A program made the position numbers and the translations under genes. The notes beneath the pieces were generated by a model. That model made no database searches, was not told where the DNA came from, and worked only from the letters and a program-made list of their open reading frames with translations. Positions 34,037 to 40,876 of a DNA stretch of 64,000 nucleotides are shown in pieces. Location: positions 310,001 through 374,000 of the forward strand of contig NZ_JAWRCU010000002.1 of the NCBI RefSeq assembly GCF_033542235.1, given 5' to 3'. The stretch comes from JAWRCU01 sp033542235. GTDB lineage: Bacteria > Pseudomonadota > Alphaproteobacteria > Rhizobiales > Rhizobiaceae. Every line of letters starts with the position of its first letter. The first letter of the stretch is position 1.

Positions 34037-35482
34037 ATGGCTCGAGATGTCACCTTGTCCGATCGACCGACTGTCGCCCCTGCCGATCCGTCCTGGTGGT
34101 TCGCCGAAGCCATCGCTGCCGAGAAAGGGGCTGAGCCGGCGGCGGCGTTGAATGGCACGCTCGCAGTCGATGTCGCCATCGTTGGCGGTGGCTATACCGG
34201 CCTCTGGACGGCGCTTGCCCTAAAGGAGCGCCGCCCCTCGCTTTCCATTGCCCTCATCGAAGCATCGCTATGCGGCTCGGGTGCCAGCGGCAAGAACGGG
34301 GGTAAGGTCCATGGCTACTGGGCTGGACTGGCTGGCATGGCGAAGGCCATCGGGGACGACGCAGCTGTTGCTGTCGCGCGCGCCGGCACGCGGGCGCAGG
34401 ACGCCATCCGCGCCTTTGCGACGGCACCAGGCCGCGACGTCTGGTGGCGCGACAGCGGCAATCTGCGGATTTCCGCCTCACCCGCGCAGGACCCCAAAGT
34501 CAGCCTGATGGTTAATGAGGCACGCCGCCTCGACGAGCCCGACTCGGCACAGCCGCTGAACCCTGCCGAAGTTGCGGCGCGCTGCAGGTCTCCTGTGTTC
34601 CGGGCGGGCGTCTTCCTTCCGGAAGGCGCCAATCTGCATCCGGCCCGCATGGCGCGCGCGCTACGCCGCGCCGCGATCGATACCGGCGTGCAGGTGTTCG
34701 AGCATACGCCGATGGTGGCGCTCGACAAAGGAAGCCCGAACCGCATCCGCGTGCCGGCCGGCGAGGTCATCGCACGCGAGGTAGTGCTTGCCACCAATGT
34801 GGATCTGGCAGCGACACCAGAGGTTCGTCCGCATGTCAGTGTGTTCTCGAGCTACGCCTTGATGACCGAGCCGGCGCCGGAACAAGTCGCCGCTATGAGC
34901 TGGACGGGCGACGAGGGGATCGCCGATCTTAGAATGTTCGTCCACTACTTCCGCAAGACGCCCGACGGTCGCGTCCTTATGGGCAGCGGCTCCGGCCCGA
35001 TCAGCTATGGCGGCGACACGTCCTCGCGGCGCTTGCGCGAGGATTTAGCCAGCGCCGGCCGCGCCGAACGAGGGCTGCGGCGGCTTCTGCCCGGACTTGC
35101 ATCGGTCAAAGTTGCGAAGAGCTGGGGCGGCGCGATCGACGTGTCCGCCGACCGGCTGCCTTTCTTCCGCACAATCCCGGGAACGCGCATTCACTTTGGC
35201 TGCGGCTATTCCGGCCATGGCGTGAACCCGACCTACATGGGCGGGCAGTGCCTGGCATCGCTCGTCCTCGGCGAGCGGGATTTCTGGGGGACACTGCCGC
35301 TCTGTACCCGCGACGTGCCGACTCTTCCACCGGAGCCGTTCCGCTTCATTGGCGGCAGCGCGATTCGCCGCGCTATCATCGCTTGCGAGGAAGCCGAGGA
35401 ACGAGAGCAAAGCCCTTCGACGATTGCACGAGTGACCGCCAGCTTGCCTCGCGTCCTTGGCATGCGCATTGGAACGCGTTGA
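34037..35482 (+). CDS. FAD-dependent DAO-family oxidoreductase (third), PuuB/OrdL-like
   Basis: A 481-residue flavoprotein. Unlike its neighbours it has a ~50-residue N-terminal extension with a WWFAEA motif before the Rossmann signature VDVAIVGGGYTGLWTALAL. It then has GSGASGKNGGKVHGYW and the C-terminal FGCGYSGHGVNPTYMGG, in line with the gamma-glutamylputrescine oxidase (PuuB) and OrdL group. It is last in the amidase-importer-oxidase operon, 24 bases after the previous gene. It probably acts on a different intermediate from the trimeric enzyme. Confidence 0.87.
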   Translation: MARDVTLSDRPTVAPADPSWWFAEAIAAEKGAEPAAALNGTLAVDVAIVGGGYTGLWTALALKERRPSLSIALIEASLCGSGASGKNGGKVHGYWAGLAGMAKAIGDDAAVAVARAGTRAQDAIRAFATAPGRDVWWRDSGNLRISASPAQDPKVSLMVNEARRLDEPDSAQPLNPAEVAARCRSPVFRAGVFLPEGANLHPARMARALRRAAIDTGVQVFEHTPMVALDKGSPNRIRVPAGEVIAREVVLATNVDLAATPEVRPHVSVFSSYALMTEPAPEQVAAMSWTGDEGIADLRMFVHYFRKTPDGRVLMGSGSGPISYGGDTSSRRLREDLASAGRAERGLRRLLPGLASVKVAKSWGGAIDVSADRLPFFRTIPGTRIHFGCGYSGHGVNPTYMGGQCLASLVLGERDFWGTLPLCTRDVPTLPPEPFRFIGGSAIRRAIIACEEAEEREQSPSTIARVTASLPRVLGMRIGTR

Positions 35483-35515
35483 GAGCCCGCGGCATCAATC
35501 CCGGCAGATGCCCAG

Positions 35516-35702
35516 AAGAACTCGCCGCTTCGCGCGGTATACTTGAGCTCATGCGGACCGCAGAAAAGACCAGCCGAAGCACAACACGTGCCGATGGGGC
35601 GTGTGGCCAACAGCTAGCGGCGAAATACAAGGCCGGAACTTCGGCAAATTTGGAGCGTTTGTCCGCTCAGCCGGATTCCAGCTGCCAACGGGAACAGCCA
35701 GG
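35516..35702 (+). repeat. Repeat copy A (two blocks) upstream of HiPIP gene
   Basis: Block 1 at 35516-35539 (24 bases) is identical to 37219-37242. Block 2 at 35680-35702 matches 37266-37288 in 21 of 23 bases. The blocks are 140 bases apart here but only 23 apart in copy B. Block 1 contains a small hairpin (CCGC-TTCGC-GCGG). This 265-base gap between the last oxidase gene and the HiPIP gene holds no other gene. Confidence 0.7.
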
Positions 35703-35747
35703 CGGATCTTTGTCCGGCAATGGCAATCATCTCCGGGAGGATGTGCC

Positions 35748-36083
35748 ATGCCCAACCAGGAATGCGACGACTTGGAACGTGCGTCGAGAGAACACGCCCC
35801 CAACGGAACGCTGTCCCGGCGAGCATTTCTAAGGCTATCTATGACCGGCGCTGCGATCGCCGCTGCAGGTGGCCTTGCTTCCTCCTGCATGACAACCCAG
35901 TCTGGAGCGCGCGGCGGCCTAACGCCAAAATTGCTGGCGGGATATCAGACGTCGCCCCGTCAGGGCCAACGCTGCGCCGGATGCGTCCATTTCCTGCGGC
36001 CCAACGCCTGCGAAATCGTGGCTGGCGAGATAAGCCCGAACGGTTGGTGCCACTTCTATAACCCGCGGCGCCGCGCCTCCTAG
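35748..36083 (+). CDS. High-potential iron-sulfur protein (HiPIP), Tat-exported
   Basis: A 111-residue protein with a twin-arginine signal (SRRAFLRLSMTGAAIAAAGG) and four cysteines in HiPIP spacing: Cys76, Cys79 (CAGC), Cys88 and Cys101, ending in the typical NGWCHFY motif. The cluster would be 4Fe-4S at high potential, carrying electrons in the periplasm. A Cys at 47 (LASSC) could be a lipidation site, but the box is not canonical. The ATG at 35748 has a strong GGGAGGA site; an earlier in-frame start would place the signal internally. It is isolated from any obvious redox partner, apart from the flavin oxidases encoded just upstream. Confidence 0.88.
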   Translation: MPNQECDDLERASREHAPNGTLSRRAFLRLSMTGAAIAAAGGLASSCMTTQSGARGGLTPKLLAGYQTSPRQGQRCAGCVHFLRPNACEIVAGEISPNGWCHFYNPRRRAS

Positions 36084-36171
36084 TTAGTGGCTGGCTCTGG
36101 GGACGTAATCGCCGCTTGAGCCGTCGAGGAATCGAGGTCCGTGCCGGTATCGGCCTGGAGAACACGGGCCT

Positions 36172-36201
36172 TCAGAGATTGACGTGGCAATCGACGATCA
36201 T
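36172..36201 (-). pseudogene. Possible amidohydrolase N-terminal remnant (9 codons)
   Basis: Reading leftward from an ATG at 36201, with an AGGA-type site before it, the codons give MIVDCHVNL and then TGA. This is the usual opening of amidohydrolase-2 family proteins, in which the D-C-H-V pattern begins the metal site. It starts 10 bases after the rraA-like remnant, as in an operon. Nothing recognisable follows. The match is very short, so the call rests on motif plus position. Confidence 0.4.
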
Positions 36202-36211
36202 CTTGTCTTCC

Positions 36212-36382
36212 TCAGAGCACGCCAAATTCGGTGAAAACCTCGGACAGCTTGCGCCCCGCCATCAGTGCCTCCTTGTTGTGGTTCTCGCCTTTGAGCTTGT
36301 CGTAGGCTGCCGTGAGCACCTGATTTTCAATGGCCTGCGGGATGACCACGCAGCCATCTCCGATGTTCAGGCATCGCGCCAT
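36212..36382 (-). pseudogene. RraA-like / HMG aldolase-family C-terminal remnant
   Basis: 56 codons resemble the C-terminus of RraA-type proteins (4-hydroxy-4-methyl-2-oxoglutarate aldolase / RraA family): GDGCVVIPQAIENQVL and the final GRKLSEVFTEFGVL. The first ~160 residues, including the metal and substrate residues, are missing, and the sequence starts just after the SDR stop codon. It is an internally deleted gene. Neighbouring SDR and amidohydrolase sequences suggest it once belonged to a small catabolic operon. Confidence 0.68.
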
Positions 36383-36386
36383 CCCA

Positions 36387-37160
36387 TCACACGATCGTCG
36401 GCGTGATGCCGCCGTCGACGCGCAGTGCGGCGCCGTTGGTGGCGGCCGAGAGCGGGCTCGCGACATAGGCGACAAGCGCCGCGATCTCCTCTGGCTCGAT
36501 CATGCGCTGGATCAGCGAGGTCGGTCTCTCCTTCGAAAAGAAAGCGCGTTCGATGTCGGCCGCTGGCGCGTTCGGATCGTCCGACACACTCTTGAGAAAA
36601 TCGAGGATGCCTTCCGACCGCGTGGTCCCTGGCAGCACCGAATTCACCGTCACACGCGTCCCTTTGGTCGCCGCGGCAAGGCCGCGCGAAATGGCGAGTT
36701 GCGCCGTCTTGGTCATACCGTAGTGGATCATGTCTGGTGGTACGATGAGCGCAGAGTCACTGGCGATGAAAATGATCCGGCCCCAGTTGCGCGCGATCAT
36801 GCCAGGAAAATAGGCGCGCGCGAGCCTGGCCCCGGAAAGCACGTTCACCTCGTAGAATCGGCGCCAGTCCTCGTCGGTGATTTCGACAAACGGCTTGGAC
36901 TCGTAGATGCCGAGATTGTTCACGAGGACATCGACTGCCGGAACCGCGGCGATCAATGCCGAGGCGCCTTCGGCCGTGGCTGGGTCGGCCAGCACTCCGC
37001 GTGCGCCGCTCTTCGCCGCTGCCGCATCGAGCTTTGCCTGGTTCCGCCCGCAAATCACGACCGAGGCGCCTTCGCTTGCAAGCCGCTCGGCGATCGCAAG
37101 GCCGATACCCGCTGTTGAGCCCGTGACGAGCACGGTTTTTCCTTTGAGTTGCAGGTCCAT
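36387..37160 (-). CDS. Short-chain dehydrogenase/reductase
   Basis: A 257-residue SDR. The cofactor motif is TGSTAGIG (about residues 12-19), followed by NNLGIYE in place of the common NNAG, a Ser in IIFIASDSA, and the catalytic YGMTK (Tyr-x3-Lys) near residue 150. The end SAATNGAALRVDGG is typical. It probably interconverts an alcohol and a ketone with NAD(P). The ATG at 37160 has an AAGGGAGA site; a start at 37214 would add 18 atypical residues. The gene looks intact although the two genes downstream of it are remnants. Confidence 0.88.
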   Translation of the reverse strand: MDLQLKGKTVLVTGSTAGIGLAIAERLASEGASVVICGRNQAKLDAAAAKSGARGVLADPATAEGASALIAAVPAVDVLVNNLGIYESKPFVEITDEDWRRFYEVNVLSGARLARAYFPGMIARNWGRIIFIASDSALIVPPDMIHYGMTKTAQLAISRGLAAATKGTRVTVNSVLPGTTRSEGILDFLKSVSDDPNAPAADIERAFFSKERPTSLIQRMIEPEEIAALVAYVASPLSAATNGAALRVDGGITPTIV

Positions 37161-37218
37161 GCGTGATCTCCCTTCTTGGTGTTCTGTTGCCGTCGAGGAC
37201 AGGGCTCCCACCAACCGA

Positions 37219-37288
37219 AAGAACTCGCCGCTTCGCGCGGTAAATTTGTACGTCGGCGGGCCGCTAGCTGCCGACGGGACCAGCCAGG
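37219..37288 (+). repeat. Repeat copy B between SDR and Usp genes
   Basis: Contains 37219-37242 (24 bases identical to 35516-35539) and 37266-37288 (21 of 23 bases shared with 35680-35702). A GTCGGC (37252-37257) and GCCGAC (37270-37275) inverted repeat lies between and may act as a hairpin at the end of the leftward Usp gene. Copies A and B are in the same orientation and bracket the HiPIP-remnants-SDR segment. Confidence 0.7.
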
Positions 37289-37297
37289 ACGAAATAC

Positions 37298-38131
37298 CTA
37301 GCCTTCCGGCACCGCCAGTAGCGGACGTTGCGCGTGCCGCAAAACTCGTTCGGTGGTGCTGCCTCGCAACGCGTCGAGGAATCCTTGGCGGCCAAGCGTC
37401 GGCATCACAATCAGCTCGGGATCGAGTTCGCGTGCGAAAGCAACGATCGCCTCAGTGACACTGCCTTCACGAGTGTGGCGTCGCACCCGCCGATCAGATG
37501 CGGCATCTACGGAGATCGTAGGCGCGCTATCGGATGTTCCGACATGCAACAAGTGAATGGTTGCATCCGGACAACCGTAAGAATCTGCGACCTCAAACGC
37601 CATGGAAATTGCGGCGGCTGGACGAGGCACTCTGTCCACCGGAATCAGTATATTCCGGATCAGGGCTGTCCCTGTGGCCGGATCGACGAACCCCGATGAC
37701 GATATGGGCAGAAACAAGGTCGGCAAGCGGGCGTGGTTGGCCAGATCGGCCGCGATGGAACCCTTCAGCAGGCGGGCGGCGCCTTCGCGAGCGTGGGTCC
37801 CCATCACGATCAGATCGCAGGAGTGGTTCTGAAGCCAGCGCATCACGCCGTTGATCGGGGTGCTATCCTGAATCTCAACCTTCTTGATGCGCACACCAAG
37901 CTCGCTGTCGACTGCGCTCTGCGGAGCATCGGAACCGATAAGACCCCAGCGAATGAGGGCGCTGCGCACGCCGGGGAACGAGTGCCAGCTGGCATCCTCA
38001 TTCTCCGGCAAAGCGTCGGAGTGAAGGATAGAGAACTCGGATTTGGCCCCCACGGCAAGTCGCAAGCCGTGCAAAAACGCGGCTTCGCTGCCCACAGTCA
38101 GGTCATTGGGGTGAAGAATGGAACTGATCAT
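37298..38131 (-). CDS. Universal stress protein with two Usp domains
   Basis: A 277-residue tandem UspA protein. Domain 1 spans about residues 1-145, with the ATP-loop-like VMGTHAREGAARLLKGS. Domain 2 spans about 155-275, with VMPTLGRQGFLDALRGSTTERVLRHAQRPLLAV. The second domain has the G-x2-G-x9-G-S/T-type pattern associated with nucleotide binding. Such proteins act in the cytoplasm in stress or stationary survival. It is the last gene of the glnE-pleC accessory block and is transcribed leftward towards the SDR gene. Confidence 0.9.
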   Translation of the reverse strand: MISSILHPNDLTVGSEAAFLHGLRLAVGAKSEFSILHSDALPENEDASWHSFPGVRSALIRWGLIGSDAPQSAVDSELGVRIKKVEIQDSTPINGVMRWLQNHSCDLIVMGTHAREGAARLLKGSIAADLANHARLPTLFLPISSSGFVDPATGTALIRNILIPVDRVPRPAAAISMAFEVADSYGCPDATIHLLHVGTSDSAPTISVDAASDRRVRRHTREGSVTEAIVAFARELDPELIVMPTLGRQGFLDALRGSTTERVLRHAQRPLLAVPEG

Positions 38132-38329
38132 CGCGACCTCTATGCGTTAGATAGCAGCCGCACCGCGTACCCCGTGGAAGCCTATCGCAAAGCTTGCCGC
38201 TATGCCATCGAGCAGGATGGGCCTGAAACGAGGCAGAGATAATCAGCACCAGCCAGGAGACACAGAAGCCGTCTTGACCGGCAGGTACAGCCTAGCTGGG
38301 AACGGGCTTGGCAGTCCGGTCACGGCCAA

Positions 38330-40654
38330 CTAGGCCGCCTTGGCCATCTTCCGGCGCACCGGGATGCGCACCGAAACGATGGTGCCGGCCCCTTCGGTCG
38401 ATTTGATCTTCAGCGCTCCGCCATGCAGCTCGGCCAGCGAGCGCGAGATGGCAAGCCCAAGGCCGGAACCGGCGTGGCTCTTGGTGAACTGGTTCTGGAC
38501 CTGCTCGAAAGGCCGGCCGAGCTTGGCGATCTTGTCCTTCGGAATCCCGCAGCCATTGTCCTCGATGCTGATGGTCATGGCGTTTGCGACATGACGCGCT
38601 CTCACCGAGATGTGCCCGCCTTCGCCGGTGAACTTCACCGCATTCGAGAGCAGGTTGATGACGATCTGCTTGATCGCGCGCTTGTCTGCGAACAGCGACA
38701 TGTTCTCGGCAATGTCGGTCTCGACCGTGATCGATTTCTTCGCAGCCTGAAGCGAGACGACGCGCACCGTCTCGGTGATCAGCCGGCCGAGGCTGATCTC
38801 CTCGCGCTCCATGCTGAACTGGCCGGCCTCGATCTTCGACATGTCGAGTATGTCGTTGATGACGCCGAGCAGGTAACTGCCGCTCGAATGGATGTCGCGC
38901 GCATATTCGAGATAGCGCTCCGAGCCGAGCGGCCCGAATAGTCCGGATTCCATGACCTCGGAGAAGCCGATGATGGCGTTGAGGGGGGTCCTGAGCTCGT
39001 GCGACATATTGGCGAGGAACTCGGATTTGGCGCGGCTCGCCGCCTCCGCGCGCTCGGTCTCACGCATGTATTTCTTGTTGAGGTCGACAAGTTCGCGCGT
39101 CTTCTCGGCTTCGGCCTTGCGGGCCACGCTGAGGTCGTGGATCGTCGCCATCAACCGCCGCTCGCTCTCGACGAGCTTCTCCTGGTTGAGCTTGAGCTGC
39201 GTGATATCGGTGCCGATCGAGACCGTGCCGCTATCGCGCATCTTGAGCTCGGTGACCTGCAGCCAGCGGCCATCGGCAAGCTGACGCTCGTAGGTGGCGG
39301 CGCCCCGCGGGCCGTTGGCGCTGGCGAGCCGGCGCTCCGAAATCAACGGCTTCATGCGCGCCTCGATTACCTCGCGCTCTGCTCCGGGCGCCACGTCGCG
39401 TTCGGAAAGCCCGTGGTCCTGCTGGAACTTGGTGTTGCACATGACGAGCCGGTTGGCCGCATCCCAGAGCACGAAGGACTCCGAGGTGTTCTCGATCGCG
39501 GTCCTGAGCCGCATGTCGGCGGCTTCCGAGCGCAACGCCAGATGCCGTTGCTCGGTGACGTCGACGGCAATGCCGATCAGCTGGATTTCCGCCGCCTCGG
39601 GATCGATCACATGGGCGCGAACCCGCATCCAGACCCATTGGCCCGAAGCGTGACGCATTCTGAACACCTGATCGATGAGGTCGATCTCGCGCGAGACGAT
39701 CTTGTTCGCGAGGTCGAACAGGTCGCCGTCTTGATCGTGAATGATGTCGGCGACCTCGCCGAATGACAGCATGCGGTCGGCCGGCTCGTAGCCGAGCATG
39801 TCGTACATGGAGCGGGACCAGTACATCTTGCCACGCACCATGTCCCAGTCCCAGAGGCCGCAGCGGCCGCGCGCAAGGGCCAGGTCGATCCGCTGGTGCG
39901 CGTCGAGATAGATGCGGTCGGCGGCCTGGGCCCGAGCGGCTTGTGCGAAATAGGCGTAGAGGACGACGAGCAGGATGGAGGCCGTCAGCACGAACAACGT
40001 GACATTGAGCGACATCGCGCGCCGCCAGTCGAAGAACACGTCCGCTTGCGGGATCAGCGCGGCAGCGGCTGCATTGCGCTTGCCGCTGAGGTCGATGGCT
40101 GCGTACCAGTCCTGGCCATCGAGCGTGACCTGCATGACGCCGGCCCGCTCGCCGAACATGAATAGGGGCTGGCCAGAGGTGAACAGCTCATCGAGATGCT
40201 TGCCTTGCCAGGCCGCGCCAGCCTGCGAGACGGCGACGACTTTGAAGTCCCCGTCGGTAATTGCCAGCACGAAGCCGTTGCCGAAGGCGCCGTCCTCGGC
40301 CGTGCGATCGAGGATGTGCCGCCCGGTCGCCTCGTCGGTGACCGTTCCCGTAGGGGTGAGCATGACGGCGTTGATGAGCTCGCCAGCCGACAGCGCCAAC
40401 ATCGCCTTGGCGTTGCGCTCGATGTCGTCGCGCCAGTTGATCAGCGAGAGGAAACGAACCGCCGCAACGACGACAAGGAAGAGGACGATGAGGGTTGGAA
40501 TCGAGCGTCGTAACCATGGCTCTGCAGCCAGCATCCGGCGATAGGCCGGCTCTGCGACGATGCGCGCATTGCCGCGCGGGCCGGCCTCTTGCCTCTGCCG
40601 CCTGCGCGCAAAAATCGACCCACCGGGCGCGCTCCACGCGTCCGCATTCGCCAT
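38330..40654 (-). CDS. pleC: PAS-containing sensor histidine kinase, PleC-like
   Basis: A 774-residue membrane kinase. Two membrane segments (about 40-62 and 205-230) enclose a periplasmic region, two PAS domains follow (about 260-490), then a coiled linker. The HisKA domain has FLANMSHELRTPLNAIIGFSE, and the HATPase has G boxes (IEDNGCGIP, GSGLGLAIS). The segment SGLFGPLGSERYLEYARDIH and the DILDMSKIEAG motif after the His are characteristic of the PleC/DivJ/PdhS cell-cycle kinases acting on DivK. I chose ATG 40654 because an AGGAGAG site precedes it; 40678 and 40699 are alternatives. As I recall, pleC lies convergent to glnE in other rhizobia, so the 14 kb between them here look inserted. 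Confidence 0.8.
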   Translation of the reverse strand: MANADAWSAPGGSIFARRRQRQEAGPRGNARIVAEPAYRRMLAAEPWLRRSIPTLIVLFLVVVAAVRFLSLINWRDDIERNAKAMLALSAGELINAVMLTPTGTVTDEATGRHILDRTAEDGAFGNGFVLAITDGDFKVVAVSQAGAAWQGKHLDELFTSGQPLFMFGERAGVMQVTLDGQDWYAAIDLSGKRNAAAAALIPQADVFFDWRRAMSLNVTLFVLTASILLVVLYAYFAQAARAQAADRIYLDAHQRIDLALARGRCGLWDWDMVRGKMYWSRSMYDMLGYEPADRMLSFGEVADIIHDQDGDLFDLANKIVSREIDLIDQVFRMRHASGQWVWMRVRAHVIDPEAAEIQLIGIAVDVTEQRHLALRSEAADMRLRTAIENTSESFVLWDAANRLVMCNTKFQQDHGLSERDVAPGAEREVIEARMKPLISERRLASANGPRGAATYERQLADGRWLQVTELKMRDSGTVSIGTDITQLKLNQEKLVESERRLMATIHDLSVARKAEAEKTRELVDLNKKYMRETERAEAASRAKSEFLANMSHELRTPLNAIIGFSEVMESGLFGPLGSERYLEYARDIHSSGSYLLGVINDILDMSKIEAGQFSMEREEISLGRLITETVRVVSLQAAKKSITVETDIAENMSLFADKRAIKQIVINLLSNAVKFTGEGGHISVRARHVANAMTISIEDNGCGIPKDKIAKLGRPFEQVQNQFTKSHAGSGLGLAISRSLAELHGGALKIKSTEGAGTIVSVRIPVRRKMAKAA

Positions 40655-40812
40655 GCCTATGGCTCTCCTGAGCTTCATGTCCCCTTGGCGATCCGGCAAC
40701 GCCGCACAGCCGAATCGCTAGTAAAGAATCACTCGCGATTCGCCTTGTCCAGGGGGCGATGGTTAAAATTTGAAGAATGTGCCCTGCAGGGGCCGTGCGC
40801 TTTGCTTTTGCC

Positions 40813-40874
40813 GCATGATCCTGTCCGAAAAGTCTGCAACTTTTGCCGCGCTGACCTTCGGTTCGGGATCAAGC
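40813..40874. repeat. Interrupted rhizobial palindromic element
   Basis: The left arm GCATGATCCTGTCCGAAAAG begins at 40813 and continues to about 40844; a right arm TTCGGGATCAAGC lies at 40862-40874, next to the pepN stop. In its usual intergenic form such an element is a compact palindrome around AAAAGT...ACTTTT. Here about 17 bases break the right half. Similar short palindromes occur at 48485-48532 and 49594-49633. Confidence 0.5.
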
Positions 40875-40876
40875 TC

